The notes: a model not told the origin generated them from the letters alone. DNA of 64,000 bases from Piscinibacter gummiphilus (GCF_002116905.1 NZ_CP015118.1:4712001-4776000), one strand, 5' to 3'. Numbered from the stretch's first letter, positions 25,876 through 34,613 are shown. Made by a program: numbers and translations.

Positions 25876-27963
25876 ATGACGACGCCTTCGGCGGCCGGGC
25901 GCGGCCGCCTGTCCCCTGCCACGCCCGTGCGCCTCGCCGCACTCGGTTCCCTGTTCGTGCTGGCCGCCTGCGGCGGCGGTAGCGACGACAGCGCCCCGCC
26001 GGCACCCGCCCCCGCGCCAGCCGCGACCACCACCACCGTGAGCGGCGTGGCCGCCTCGGGCGCGGCCTTCACCGGCGCCACGGTCACCGTCACCGACAGC
26101 CGTGGCACCGTCGTCGGCACCACCGCTGCCCCCGTGGGCGACACGGGCACCTACAGCATCACGCTGGCCGCCGGCGCGGTGCCGCCCTTCGTGCTGACGG
26201 CCACCCGCACCATGGCGAACGGCGCGACCGATTCGCTCGTCAGCGTGCTGCCCGCGGCCGGCACCGCCACCGTCAACCTGACACCGCTCACCACCCTCGT
26301 CGCCTCGCGCCTGAGCGCGAGCGGCAACCCGCTGTCCCTCGCCGCCGAGGTGCAGGCGAAGACGGCCACCGTGGATGCGACCACCGTCGCCGCGAAGACC
26401 GCCGAGGTGCGGCAGATCGTCGCGCCGGTCCTGGCCGCCACGAACACCACGAACGTCGACCTGCTCAACGGCACCTTCGCCGTCGACGGCACCGGGCACG
26501 ACCGCCTGCTCGACACCCTCACGGTCAACATCATCCCGGCCAGCGGCACCACCGCGAACATCGAGGTCGGCCTCAAGGTGCAGGGCGCCGCGGGCGCGCA
26601 GCCGCCGGTGATCCGCTTCACCAACGCCGACAACCTCGCGGCCATCGCCGCCGCCAACGCCGCGGTGCTCGGCACGCAGATCGACCCGGCCACCGTGGTG
26701 GCGTCGGGCACCAATGTGCGCGTCCAGGAGTTCCTCGCCCGGCTGACCGCCTGCCATGCGCTGCCGCTCGCCGAACGCGTGGGCGGAACCGCGACCGTGG
26801 CCGCCGACGTGGCCGCACCCGCATGCCGCTCGCTGTTCCTCGGCGACAACCCCGCGAACTACCTGTCCGACGGCAACCCCGTGGGCCGCTTCTACGCACT
26901 GCCCTCGCTGTTCCTGCCCACCGGCAACGGCCTGGTGTTCGGCCAGGGCTCGTACGAGTACACCCTCGCCAACGGCGACATCGCCATCGGCTACACGAGC
27001 CGCACGCCCGGCGGCGCGGAAGCGGTCGACACGCTCGTCGTGCGCCTCGTGGGCTCGGCGTTCAAGCTCGTGGGCAACGGCCACGTCTACCCGGGCCACG
27101 TGTACCCGTTCATGCAGCACCGCCGCTTCGACGTGACGGGCACGCCGACGTACAACTACCGCAGCACCGGCTACGTGACGCAGGTGATCAACCGCGTGAA
27201 CCCGCAGACCGGCGTGCCGATCTTCGACCGCGTCGAGGTCGTGACCCCCGGGGGAGCCACGCTCGTGATGCGCCCCGCTGCCGCCACGCAGACGCTCGTG
27301 CTGATGCGCGGCGACCAGCGCACCAACACGAGCTACGTCCGCCTGCGTTCCGCCTTCGACGACACCGCCACCGCCGGCACGCCAGCCGCCATCGAGTCGC
27401 CGAACATCTTCTTCCTGAGCCAGGACCTGTCCGACGCCGACGTCGCGGCGATCCCGGCCCGGTCGGTGTGGACGTACCGGTACTACCTCGCGTCGAACCC
27501 GACCGTGCTCGCCGCCACGCAGTACTACCGCACGCGGGCCCGCGCGCTCACGATCCCGGAACTGCGCACCAAGCCGCTCGCGGCCTTCGGTCCGCAGACC
27601 CTGGCCGGCTTCCAGACGGCGGCCGCCGACGGTGTCGTCGACCTCGCGGGCCAGGCCGGCGTGAGCCTCGGCTGGACGGTGCCGGACGGCGGGTTGCCAC
27701 CGGTCCAGGCCATCCTGTTCGGCACGGTGCCGAGCGGCAATGGCACGGCCCCGTTCACCGACTACGTCGACGTCGCGTCGACCGCGCGGCAGACCACCAT
27801 CCCGTGCGCCGCCGCCACGGTGGCCGACACGCACTGCACCAACGAGACGCCGCGGAAGTTCGCGGCCGGCACGGTGGCCACGGGGGCCTACCTGCTCGCG
27901 CGGGAACGCAGCGGGCGCGAGTTCGCCACGTACTACGCCACCTACAAGGTGCCGGTGAACTGA
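25876..27963 (+). CDS. Large lipoprotein of unknown function
   Basis: The 695-aa protein has a signal with lipobox LFVLAACGG and a Pro/Ala linker. An N-terminal carboxypeptidase-regulatory-like beta domain (about 52-110, VSGVAASGAAFTGATVTVTD) is followed by a long region without known motifs and three Cys pairs towards the end. The ATG is preceded by AAGGGAGAGAACACAC. The composition is that of a surface-exposed or outer-membrane lipoprotein. I do not recognise a specific family. Confidence 0.78.
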   Translation: MTTPSAAGRGRLSPATPVRLAALGSLFVLAACGGGSDDSAPPAPAPAPAATTTTVSGVAASGAAFTGATVTVTDSRGTVVGTTAAPVGDTGTYSITLAAGAVPPFVLTATRTMANGATDSLVSVLPAAGTATVNLTPLTTLVASRLSASGNPLSLAAEVQAKTATVDATTVAAKTAEVRQIVAPVLAATNTTNVDLLNGTFAVDGTGHDRLLDTLTVNIIPASGTTANIEVGLKVQGAAGAQPPVIRFTNADNLAAIAAANAAVLGTQIDPATVVASGTNVRVQEFLARLTACHALPLAERVGGTATVAADVAAPACRSLFLGDNPANYLSDGNPVGRFYALPSLFLPTGNGLVFGQGSYEYTLANGDIAIGYTSRTPGGAEAVDTLVVRLVGSAFKLVGNGHVYPGHVYPFMQHRRFDVTGTPTYNYRSTGYVTQVINRVNPQTGVPIFDRVEVVTPGGATLVMRPAAATQTLVLMRGDQRTNTSYVRLRSAFDDTATAGTPAAIESPNIFFLSQDLSDADVAAIPARSVWTYRYYLASNPTVLAATQYYRTRARALTIPELRTKPLAAFGPQTLAGFQTAAADGVVDLAGQAGVSLGWTVPDGGLPPVQAILFGTVPSGNGTAPFTDYVDVASTARQTTIPCAAATVADTHCTNETPRKFAAGTVATGAYLLARERSGREFATYYATYKVPVN

Positions 27964-27972
27964 GCGGCACCT

Positions 27973-27995
27973 CCCCGCGCGCTCAGCGCGCGGGG
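27973..27995. terminator. Hairpin between convergent genes
   Basis: Perfect 10-base arms CCCCGCGCGC and GCGCGCGGGG with a 3-base loop lie between the convergent lipoprotein and CDF genes, overlapping the CDF stop. No U-tract follows on either side, so it is a terminator-like hairpin of the kind common in high-GC genomes, not a classic intrinsic terminator. Confidence 0.5.
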
Positions 27996-28894
27996 GGCGC
28001 CCGCCACGGGTCCAGGTGGGTCATCACGTCGAGCACGCGGTGGTGGCCCATGACCCGTTCGCGGGCCGCCACCGAGATCGCGTGGCCGGCCTCGACGGTG
28101 AGGTCGGCGTCGACGTCGAGGTGGGCATCCACCACGATCATGTCGCCCATCTTGCGCGTGCGCACCGCATGCACACCCACCACGCCGGGCGTGCCGGCCA
28201 GCGTGGCCTCGATGGCCACCACCTCGTCGTGGTCGGCCGCGCTGTCCATCAGGTCGCTCAGGGCCGACCACGTGAACGTGGCGCCCATGCGCCCCACGAG
28301 GAAGCCGACGATGGCCGCCGCGATGGGGTCGAACAGCGGGTACCCGAGCAGGTTGCCGACGATGCCGAGGCTCACGACGAGCGACGACGCGGCGTCCGAG
28401 CGCGCATGCCACGCGTTGGCGATCAGCATGCTCGAGCGCACGCGCTTGCCCACCGCGAGCATGTAGCGGAACAGCGCCTCCTTCGCGACCATGGTGCCGC
28501 AGGCGACCCACAGCGCGGCCACGTGCACCGTGGGCACCGGGGCGCCGCTGGCGAGGTTGCCCACCGCGGACCACAGCATGCCCGCGGCCACCGAGAGCAG
28601 CAGCAGGCCCAGCACGAGCGACGCGGCGGTCTCGAAGCGCTGGTGGCCGTACGGGTGGTCCTCGTCCGGGTCCTTGCGGCCGTGGCGGTTCGCCACCAGC
28701 ACGACGAAGTCGGCGAACAAGTCGGACATCGAGTGCAGGCCGTCGGCGACCAGCGCCTTCGAATGGGTCTGCCAGCCCACGACGATCTGCACCACCGACA
28801 GCACGACGTTGACCACGACGCTGGTCCACGTGCTGCGCGCCGCGGCGGCGGCCCGTTCTTCGGGGCCGATGGGCGCCTCGGGGCGGGACACCAT
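27983..28894 (-). CDS. Cation diffusion facilitator (CDF) family transporter
   Basis: The 303-aa inner-membrane protein has six helices and the CDF metal sites ADGLHSMSDLFADF (helix II) and NAWHARSDAASSL (helix V). A C-terminal cytoplasmic metal-sensing domain (VEAGHAISVAARERV) ends in DVMTHLDPW. It exports a divalent metal (Zn, Fe, Co or Mn) in exchange for protons; the H/D site (HxxxD in helix V) favours Zn-type transport. It follows the DUF1330 gene by 4 bases, so they are probably co-transcribed. Confidence 0.9.
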   Translation of the reverse strand: MVSRPEAPIGPEERAAAAARSTWTSVVVNVVLSVVQIVVGWQTHSKALVADGLHSMSDLFADFVVLVANRHGRKDPDEDHPYGHQRFETAASLVLGLLLLSVAAGMLWSAVGNLASGAPVPTVHVAALWVACGTMVAKEALFRYMLAVGKRVRSSMLIANAWHARSDAASSLVVSLGIVGNLLGYPLFDPIAAAIVGFLVGRMGATFTWSALSDLMDSAADHDEVVAIEATLAGTPGVVGVHAVRTRKMGDMIVVDAHLDVDADLTVEAGHAISVAARERVMGHHRVLDVMTHLDPWRAPPAR

Positions 28895-28898
28895 CGCC

Positions 28899-29204
28899 TC
28901 AGGCCGACGGCGGTGCGTCGTAGCCCTCGACGATGATCACGTCAGCGGTGGAATGCGGCAGGCGCAGGTCGCGTGCCCGCTGGTAGGCCGGCGAGTTCCA
29001 GCAGTCGAGCGCCCGCTGGTAGCTCTCGAACTCGATCACGACGTTGCGCGCACGGCTGCCACCCTCGACGTTCTGGAAGGTACCGCCGCGCACGAGGAAC
29101 CGCGCGCCGAACTGACGGAACGGCTCGGCGTTCGCCGCCACGTAGGCCTTGTAGCCCTCGGGGTCGGCCACATCGACCCGCGCGATCCAGTATCCCTTGG
29201 CCAT
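28899..29204 (-). CDS. DUF1330 domain protein
   Basis: The 101-aa protein matches the DUF1330 dimeric alpha/beta barrel family along its length: MAKGYWIARVDVADPEGYKA at the N-terminus and VVIEFESYQRALDCWNSPAY in the centre. Function is unknown. The ACTCTACG motif lies 32 bases upstream of the start, giving a TAGAGT -10-like box and a short leader with AGGAG. Confidence 0.88.
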   Translation of the reverse strand: MAKGYWIARVDVADPEGYKAYVAANAEPFRQFGARFLVRGGTFQNVEGGSRARNVVIEFESYQRALDCWNSPAYQRARDLRLPHSTADVIIVEGYDAPPSA

Positions 29205-29258
29205 CGTCGGCTCCTGAGTTTCCGTGAGACGGGGAACTCTACGCGAAGCCGCAAGCCT

Positions 29259-29564
29259 TCACCTGGCCGGGGCCGGACGGCGACACCACCGCGCCACGAG
29301 CGCCACCGGGATCGCCCACATCACGCTCCACGCCACGAGCAGCATGACCCAGCCCGCGGCGTTCGGCCCGGGCCAGCCGCCCGAGGGTGCCGGACCGAAG
29401 ACCGGCACGCCCACGGCCGACAGCGGCCACAGCGGCAGGTAGACGGTGGCTGCGAGGGCGGGCGCCCAGGCGTCCGGCAGCGCCCCGACGAACGCCACGG
29501 CGCCGGCATGGAGCGCCACGAGGGCGGCGATCGCGAGGATCGCGAACACACGATTCGATTGCAC
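29259..29564 (-). CDS. Small membrane protein
   Basis: The 101-aa protein has three predicted helices (about 8-28, 37-55, 72-92) and an Arg-rich C-terminus. It begins at a GTG after GGGAGAAGC. The ACTCTACG/TAGAGT motif is 35 bases upstream. No known family. Confidence 0.6.
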   Translation of the reverse strand: MQSNRVFAILAIAALVALHAGAVAFVGALPDAWAPALAATVYLPLWPLSAVGVPVFGPAPSGGWPGPNAAGWVMLLVAWSVMWAIPVALVARWCRRPAPAR

Positions 29565-29740
29565 GCTTCTCCCTGCGGTCGTTGCCTTGCTGGCCGGTAC
29601 TCTACGGCAGGCCCGTGCCCGTTTCGCCCGCCCTTTCGGGGGTGCGTAGGAAGGTGCCTACCGCCCCCATGAAACTTGTCCGATGGCACTGGAAAGCCGC
29701 AGGCGCAACATCGCTCTTTTCACCCTGACGGAGATCCACC

Positions 29741-30139
29741 ATGCCGACAGCAAGCAAGACACTCGTCGACCTCGAAACGAAGTTCTGGCAATCGATGGTC
29801 GACCAGGACACCCCCGCAGCGCTCGCGATGCTGAACGAACCCGCGATGATGGTCAGCTCACACGGCGCGATGAAGTTCGACCATGCGGGCTACCGCCGGA
29901 TGGCCGAACAGGGCCCGATGGTCATCACGTCGTTCGAGCTCAGCGACATGGAGGTCGTGTTCCCGAACGACACCACGGCGATCCTGACCTACCACGTGAA
30001 GCAGGAAGTCGCATCGCGCGGCGATGGCGACGTGGAAGGCGCGACGCAGGAGATGAACGACACGTCGACCTGGGTGCAGACCGCCGGCGGCTGGCGGTGC
30101 GTGATGCACACCGAGACACCTTCCGAAGTGCGGCACTAA
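29741..30139 (+). CDS. DUF4440 / SnoaL-like (NTF2 fold) protein
   Basis: The 132-aa protein has the cone-shaped NTF2 fold pattern of DUF4440 proteins (N-terminal helices LVDLETKFWQSMVDQD, then beta strands ending in GGWRCVMHTETP). These are often small ligand-binding proteins or enzymes; the function is open. It is one of only three plus-strand genes after 29 kb and overlaps the end of the convergent racemase gene by 4 bases. GGAG precedes the start. Confidence 0.8.
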   Translation: MPTASKTLVDLETKFWQSMVDQDTPAALAMLNEPAMMVSSHGAMKFDHAGYRRMAEQGPMVITSFELSDMEVVFPNDTTAILTYHVKQEVASRGDGDVEGATQEMNDTSTWVQTAGGWRCVMHTETPSEVRH

Positions 30140-30849
30140 GCCCGCAATGCTTCTTCCGCGGCGGCCTTCGCGTGCAGCGCCGTGGTGTCGAACAGCGGCA
30201 CCTCGGCGTCGTCCGGACCCACGAGCAGCGAGATCTCGGTGCACCCGAGGATGACGGCCTGCGCGCCGCGGGCCACCAGGTCCGCGATGATCCGCCGGTA
30301 CGCGGCCCGCGAGGCCGGCTCGATCGCGCCGAGGCACAGTTCTTCGTAGATGACGCGGTGCACCACGTCCCGGTCCTCGTCGCCCGGCACCAGCACCTGG
30401 AGGCCGTGGCGTTCGACGAGGCGGTCCCGGTAGAAGGCCTGCTCCATCGTGAAGCGGGTGCCCAGCAGTCCGACGGTGGACAGCCCCGCGCGCCGGATCT
30501 CCGCCGCCGTGGGGTCGGCGATGTGGAACAGCGGGAGGCCCGCGGCTGCCTCGATGTCGGCGGCCACCTTGTGCATCGTGTTCGTGCAGAGCACGAGGAA
30601 ATCGGCACCCGCCGCCTTCAGCGCGCGCGCCGCATCGCCCAGCAGCCGGCCCGCGGCCGCCCAGTCGCCCGACCGCTGCAGCGCCTCGATCTCGTGGAAG
30701 TCGACGCTGTAGAGGACGATGCGGGCCGAGTGCAGGCCACCCAGGCGTGCCTTCACGGCCTCGTTGATCTGCCGGTAGTACGGCACGGTCGACTCCCAGC
30801 TCATGCCGCCGAGGAGACCGATCGTCTTCATGCGGGTTTCGGGCGCCAT
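30136..30849 (-). CDS. Aspartate/glutamate racemase family protein
   Basis: The enzyme has the family N-terminus MKTIGLLGGMSWESTVPYYR, the first catalytic Cys in FLVLCTNTMHKVA and the second in VILGCTEISLLV, as in amino-acid racemases of the YgeA/aspartate racemase group. I start it at ATG 30849, which overlaps the upstream stop (TGATG) and adds six residues; ATG 30831 is the alternative start matching homologues. It is 231-237 aa. It should racemise or otherwise act on an acidic amino acid. Confidence 0.87.
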   Translation of the reverse strand: MAPETRMKTIGLLGGMSWESTVPYYRQINEAVKARLGGLHSARIVLYSVDFHEIEALQRSGDWAAAGRLLGDAARALKAAGADFLVLCTNTMHKVAADIEAAAGLPLFHIADPTAAEIRRAGLSTVGLLGTRFTMEQAFYRDRLVERHGLQVLVPGDEDRDVVHRVIYEELCLGAIEPASRAAYRRIIADLVARGAQAVILGCTEISLLVGPDDAEVPLFDTTALHAKAAAEEALRA

Positions 30850-31139
30850 CAGCAGGCCCTCGCGGTGAACGACAGCGTCATCTTCGCCTTCAGCTGGGTC
30901 TCGAGCTCGTGGTGGAACTGCGAGACCCGCGCGGGCGGCGTGGACGAGCAGGTGTGGACATGGACCTCGTGCGGCCGCCGCCGCACCACCTCCGAGACGA
31001 CCGGGGCCGGCACGGCCGACACCACGTCGCCCACCCGGTACTCGTGCGGCAGGATCGTCACGTCCACCGTGGTGTGGCCCGACGTGCAGGCGGCCGCCAG
31101 CGCCACGGCCATCGGCAGGAAACCCGTTCGAAATCCCAT
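30849..31139 (-). CDS. Small putative lipoprotein
   Basis: The 96-aa protein starts MGFRTGFLPMAVALAAACTS, a short lipoprotein signal with lipobox LAAAC. The mature part is His- and Val-rich and ends FTARAC. No family recognised. Its stop overlaps the racemase start, so the two form a small operon. Confidence 0.6.
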   Translation of the reverse strand: MGFRTGFLPMAVALAAACTSGHTTVDVTILPHEYRVGDVVSAVPAPVVSEVVRRRPHEVHVHTCSSTPPARVSQFHHELETQLKAKMTLSFTARAC

Positions 31140-31270
31140 GGCGCGTCTCCCTGTCGTTGTCTCGTGGCCCGGCCGTCGTCTGCCATAGCCTAACGGATGT
31201 TGAAGACGTCGGCGCCGAGGCGTAAGCTGGCAATCGTCCGGCCCCGTCCGGCCGGGTGAAAGGACTGCAT

Positions 31271-31657
31271 ATGCTCTCCCATGCATCCGTCACCACCATG
31301 CTGCCCGTCGTCGACCTGGCCCGCGCCCGGCGCTTCTACGAGGGCTGCCTCGGCCTCGAGCCCGGCGGCCTCCAGCCCGACGGCAAGTTCGTCTACGCCG
31401 TGGGCGGCACCACCCTCGCCCTTTTCCCGAAACCCGAAGGCACGAAGGCCGACCACACCGCCATCAGCTTCAAGGTCGACGACATCGGCGCCAGCATCGC
31501 CGAACTCGAACGCGCCGGCGTCCGGTTCGAGGACTACGACTTCCCCGACCTGAAGACCGTGGACCACGTGTGCGTGCTGGGGGCCGAGAAGGCGGCGTGG
31601 TTCAAGGACACGGAGGGGAACTACCTCTGTCTGCACGAAGACTTGCCGAACGCCTGA
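31271..31657 (+). CDS. VOC family (glyoxalase-like) protein
   Basis: The 128-aa protein has the paired beta-alpha-beta-beta-beta modules of the vicinal oxygen chelate superfamily: TTMLPVVDLARARRFYEGCL at the N-terminus and FKDTEGNYLCLHE at the end. The exact reaction is unknown. ATG 31271 is preceded by GAAAGGA at good spacing; an upstream ATG lacks support. It is a plus-strand gene in a minus-strand neighbourhood. Confidence 0.85.
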   Translation: MLSHASVTTMLPVVDLARARRFYEGCLGLEPGGLQPDGKFVYAVGGTTLALFPKPEGTKADHTAISFKVDDIGASIAELERAGVRFEDYDFPDLKTVDHVCVLGAEKAAWFKDTEGNYLCLHEDLPNA

Positions 31658-31759
31658 TCGGCCCGAGGCCGAAGGATTCCGGTGACCCCGAAGCACTCGT
31701 CATCCCGGCGAATGTCCATTGCTGTCCGGGGAAAATCGAAGCGCCAGGGGACTGACCCG

Positions 31760-31858
31760 ATCGGAAGCTGCATGCAGCGGACTTGCCGATCTGCCGACTC
31801 GATCGCGTTGCAAAAGCAAGTTGTCGTCCCGGCGCAGGCCGGGACCCTGGGCCTGGCC
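31760..31858 (+). repeat. REP-like unit, copy 1
   Basis: Contains the palindrome GTCCCGGC-GCAG-GCCGGGAC (31826-31845) preceded by CCGACTCGATCGCG and a short A-rich spacer, then GTTGTC. The same order occurs reversed in copy 2, with roughly three quarters of positions shared over about 70 bases by eye. Confidence 0.7.
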
Positions 31859-32045
31859 CGAAGCGAGGACACCAGCTTCGGCTTACTCGGCTCTGCTGCT
31901 CCTGCTCCGCGGGACTCGCGCGTCGAACGCCGAGAACTCGATGACGCCAGGACTTCTCGCCAGGCTCTGACTCGCGGGGTCTGCCTTCGCGAGCGCTCGG
32001 TTCAATCGAGCCACTCGCGTCGTTCCGCGCAGGGCGGAACATCCT

Positions 32046-32077
32046 GCCGCGCGCAGGCGCAGGCGCCTGCGCGCGGC
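32046..32077. repeat. Perfect 14-base-arm palindrome
   Basis: GCCGCGCGCAGGCG and its exact complement are separated by CAGG. It lies between the two inverted REP-like units and may be the internal part of a composite element. Confidence 0.75.
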
Positions 32078-32112
32078 GGCATCGGGTTCTGCGATGACGC
32101 TGTGTTCGCGCG

Positions 32113-32200
32113 CCCGGTCCAGGGTCCCGGCCTGCGCCGGGACGACAGTTTTGTTCTTTGCGGCGCGATCGAGTCGGGAGACCGGCAGCAGTGGGCCCCG
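32113..32200 (-). repeat. REP-like unit, copy 2 (inverted)
   Basis: Palindrome GTCCCGGC-CTGC-GCCGGGAC (32124-32143) followed by GACAGTTTTGTTCTTTGC and CGCGATCGAGTCGG, i.e. copy 1 read on the other strand. The pair encloses about 250 bases. Confidence 0.7.
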
Positions 32201-32331
32201 GCGTTCGCCAGGGTGACCATGGCTCCGATCTGCTCCTGGATCTCGTCTGCAACCGTCGGTCGCAGGCGATCCGGGAGACCCCGTCCGCGGCGAACCCGAG
32301 AGAGACCGCGATGGCAGGTCCCCCATGGGGT

Positions 32332-32619
32332 TCATGTGCCTCCGCCCATGCCGAAGACCGAAAAGGGAAAGCACACCAGCGTGGTGACCTTCGGAAACGC
32401 GATCCCCAGCAACAGCCCGGAGACCGCGGAGGCGAGACCTGCGAGCCCCACGGTGGAGAACGACACGGGCGAGGGCATGAGCGAGACGCTCAGCAGGACA
32501 CCGATCCAGAAGCCCCCCAGGGCCCCGACGAACGCCCCCAGGGTGCGATCCCTCCTCGACGATGGCGCTCGCCACCAGCCCGAGAAGGCTCGAACGCGCC
32601 GGGCAACGAACGTCGTCAC
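32332..32619 (-). CDS. Small two-helix membrane protein coupled to the GFA gene
   Basis: The 95-aa protein starts at a GTG that overlaps the stop of the GFA gene (GTGA), so translation is probably coupled; the frame also remains open upstream in another gene, which hides this start. It has a basic N-terminus and two hydrophobic segments (TLGAFVGALGGFWIGVLLSV and VGLAGLASAVSGLLLGIAF), and ends SVFGMGGGT. The two clear helices and the coupling make it credible. Family unknown. Confidence 0.6.
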   Translation of the reverse strand: MTTFVARRVRAFSGWWRAPSSRRDRTLGAFVGALGGFWIGVLLSVSLMPSPVSFSTVGLAGLASAVSGLLLGIAFPKVTTLVCFPFSVFGMGGGT

Positions 32620-33017
32620 TCGCCTTCCCGCCCCGGCAGGCCCGTGAGGTCCCCGGTCCACTTCAGCGCCGACCGGCACCACTTCTGCGCCGTCGGCACC
32701 AGCGCCTCGCGCTCGTCGATGCAGCCCACGCGCAGCCCGTAGACCTTGGGATGATCCGCATCGTGCGCGTACAGCGGCGAGCCGCACGTGGCGCAGAACG
32801 CGAGGGCGCGCCGCGAGCCGCTGTCGGCCACCTTGATGTAGACCGACGGCGTGCCCGACACGAGCCGGAACGAGCCCTCGCGGGCCGGCACCGACACGCG
32901 GTAGGCCGTGCCGGTGAGCTTCTGGCAATCGGTGCAATGGCAGAGGGTGGTGCGCGCCGGGTCGACCTCGGCCTCGTACCGGATGGCGCCGCAGTGGCAA
33001 CCGCCGTGGATCTGCAT
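32616..33017 (-). CDS. GFA family protein (glutathione-dependent formaldehyde-activating-like / CENP-V fold)
   Basis: The 133-aa zinc protein has the family Cys clusters GGCHCGAIRYEAE, CHCTDCQKLTG and FCATCGSPLY. Despite the name, most GFA proteins have unknown substrates. ATG 33017 directly precedes the conserved QIHGGCHCG; the longer upstream frame adds only non-conserved residues. It is followed by the coupled small membrane protein. Confidence 0.9.
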   Translation of the reverse strand: MQIHGGCHCGAIRYEAEVDPARTTLCHCTDCQKLTGTAYRVSVPAREGSFRLVSGTPSVYIKVADSGSRRALAFCATCGSPLYAHDADHPKVYGLRVGCIDEREALVPTAQKWCRSALKWTGDLTGLPGREGE

Positions 33018-33069
33018 GAAGGTTCTCGATTCGTGAACGGAGGGACGGAAAGGAACGATCGACCGCGTG

Positions 33070-33384
33070 TCAGTGGCCACCCGGAAACACCGGTCGGAAG
33101 AAGCTGCGCTCGTAGCTCACGATGCAGCGCGTCTCCTTCGCATACGCGAACGCGGCCTGGCACTCGGCGTCCTGGAACGAGCGGGTGCGGTAGTCCTCGT
33201 AGGCCGCGAACGACGGGAAGGAGAACAGCGCCAGCGCGATGTTGTTCGCGCCCTCGGACGGCATGAAGTAGCCGTGGTGCGTGCCGCCGAACTTCGCGAC
33301 AAGCGGCAGCCACAGCTTGCCGTAGTGCTCGAACTCGCGGGTCTTGTCGGGGTCGATGACGTAGCGCAGGTAGCAGGTGATCAT
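33070..33384 (-). CDS. NIPSNAP family protein
   Basis: The 104-aa protein MITCYLRYVIDPDKTREFEH matches the ferredoxin-like NIPSNAP domain through GNFRPVFPGG-type end; the segment NNIALALFSFPSFAAYEDYR is characteristic. Function unknown. Its ATG overlaps the stop of the DUF2867 gene as ATGA, so the two form an operon. Confidence 0.85.
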   Translation of the reverse strand: MITCYLRYVIDPDKTREFEHYGKLWLPLVAKFGGTHHGYFMPSEGANNIALALFSFPSFAAYEDYRTRSFQDAECQAAFAYAKETRCIVSYERSFFRPVFPGGH

Positions 33385-33935
33385 GCGGTGTCTCCGTGGG
33401 CATGGGCCGGCGGCCATCCGACACGGGCCGCCCGGCCGAGGCTCGCCTTGACCACCAGGCGGTGGAACGGCGCGATGACGCGGAGGTAGGTGCGGCCCAG
33501 CAGGTTGTGGCAGTGGACCACGGTGGAAACGGTGAGCCGGCGCTGCGCCGTCCCGGGCCCCGCGGTGCACAGCACCGACAGGCGGAAGTCGAGGTGCTTG
33601 TCGTCCTCGCCCAGCACCACCTCGTGGCCCGTCGAGCCGTAGACCCTGAAGATCCCGATGCGCGCGGGCTGGCCTTCACCACCCAGCGTCGCCAGGTGCA
33701 CCGCGGTCTTGAGGCCGAAGCCCGCGACGAGGACGTCGCGCAACCGCGTGAGCGCCCCGATCCAGGCCGGCTGGTGTGCGACGAGGTGGCGTGCCAGCAC
33801 GCCGGGGTCGCCGGACGCCTGGGCGGGCAGGCGGATCGAGAACGCGTCCGCGAGGTTCAGGGAGGGGTAGATGCCGACGACGGCGGACGTGGCGGGCAGC
33901 GCCACCTCGGTGGCGCGGCTGAATTCGAGGGACAT
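33381..33935 (-). CDS. DUF2867 domain protein
   Basis: The 184-aa protein carries a DUF2867-like domain (lipocalin/START-like predicted fold) with FRVYGSTGHEVVLGEDDKHL, VHCHNLLGRTYLRVIAPFHR and a short C-terminal tail. ATG 33935 was preferred over an upstream ATG and GTG because GGAG lies nine bases before it. It is followed by the coupled NIPSNAP gene. Function unknown. Confidence 0.8.
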   Translation of the reverse strand: MSLEFSRATEVALPATSAVVGIYPSLNLADAFSIRLPAQASGDPGVLARHLVAHQPAWIGALTRLRDVLVAGFGLKTAVHLATLGGEGQPARIGIFRVYGSTGHEVVLGEDDKHLDFRLSVLCTAGPGTAQRRLTVSTVVHCHNLLGRTYLRVIAPFHRLVVKASLGRAARVGWPPAHAHGDTA

Positions 33936-33971
33936 CGGCATCGGCTCCAGGGCTTCCGGCACGAGCCTACC

Positions 33972-34613
33972 TCAGGCGGTGACCGTGTGCACGCCGCGCA
34001 CGTACGCGGGCGCCTTCGGATGCCGCTCGAAGCCACCGTAGCGGTGCGTGCCGGGGTAGTACTCGGCGCCGGCCTGCACCTTGCCCGCGGCCTCGTCGCC
34101 CGCTTCGCCGGCGATGAAGGCGAGCAGCATGTCGGTGCCGGCGGACACCCCGGCCGACGACCAGACGTTGCCATCCTGCACGTGGCGCTCCTCCACCACC
34201 TGCACGTCGCCGAGCGCGCGCAGCCGGTCGAGCGAGCCCCAGTGCGTGGTGGCCCGCCGACCGGACAGCAGGCCCGCGGCATGCAGCACGAACGAACCCG
34301 TGCACACGGACAGCACGGCCTTGCAGGACCGGGCCCGTTCCGAGACGAACGCGATCAGCGCGGGGTTGTCGACCTCGCGGCGGGTGCCCTCGCCACCCGG
34401 CACCAGCAGGTAGTCGAGCGGCGGACAGGTCTCGAACGAGACGTGCGGGTTCACCGACATGCCCTTGGCACAGGCGACCGGCGCCAGGCGCTGCGCCACG
34501 AGCACGCAGTCCTTCGGCCCGCCGGCGAACCTGCTCCACATCGTGGCCATCTCCCAGGGCCCGACGAAGTCGAGCTCCTCCACTTGATCGAACAGCACGA
34601 TCCCGAATGTCAT
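33972..34613 (-). CDS. DJ-1/PfpI family protein (isonitrile hydratase-like)
   Basis: The 213-aa protein has the class I glutamine amidotransferase-like fold with YLLVPGGEG and the nucleophile-elbow Cys in LSVCTGSFVLHAAGLLSGR. It is followed by ATTHW, as in isonitrile hydratase-like and GlxA N-terminal proteins, and lacks a C-terminal AraC domain. It may hydrate isonitriles or act on other small substrates. It is 27 bases after the DUF1877 gene. Confidence 0.87.
   Translation of the reverse strand: MTFGIVLFDQVEELDFVGPWEMATMWSRFAGGPKDCVLVAQRLAPVACAKGMSVNPHVSFETCPPLDYLLVPGGEGTRREVDNPALIAFVSERARSCKAVLSVCTGSFVLHAAGLLSGRRATTHWGSLDRLRALGDVQVVEERHVQDGNVWSSAGVSAGTDMLLAFIAGEAGDEAAGKVQAGAEYYPGTHRYGGFERHPKAPAYVRGVHTVTA

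Larger units (their letters stand above)
31658..32331. repeat. Gene-free region filled with REP-like palindromes
   Basis: 674 bases without a credible gene. The open frames crossing it on both strands are translated repeats rich in Arg, Ser and Pro. It holds several GC-rich palindromes, including two inverted copies of one unit (around 31760-31858 and 32113-32200), a perfect 14-base-arm hairpin at 32046-32077, and a partial unit near 32200-32220 (CCCCGGCGTTCGCCAGGGTG). Such mosaics of REP units are usual between convergent genes in Burkholderiales. Confidence 0.65.

Noticed and set aside
31602..32647. Long open frames on both strands in the repeat region
   Set aside because: They are translations of REP-like palindromes (Arg/Ser/Pro-rich, no structure); only the short GTG-started membrane protein at 32332-32619 has protein character.
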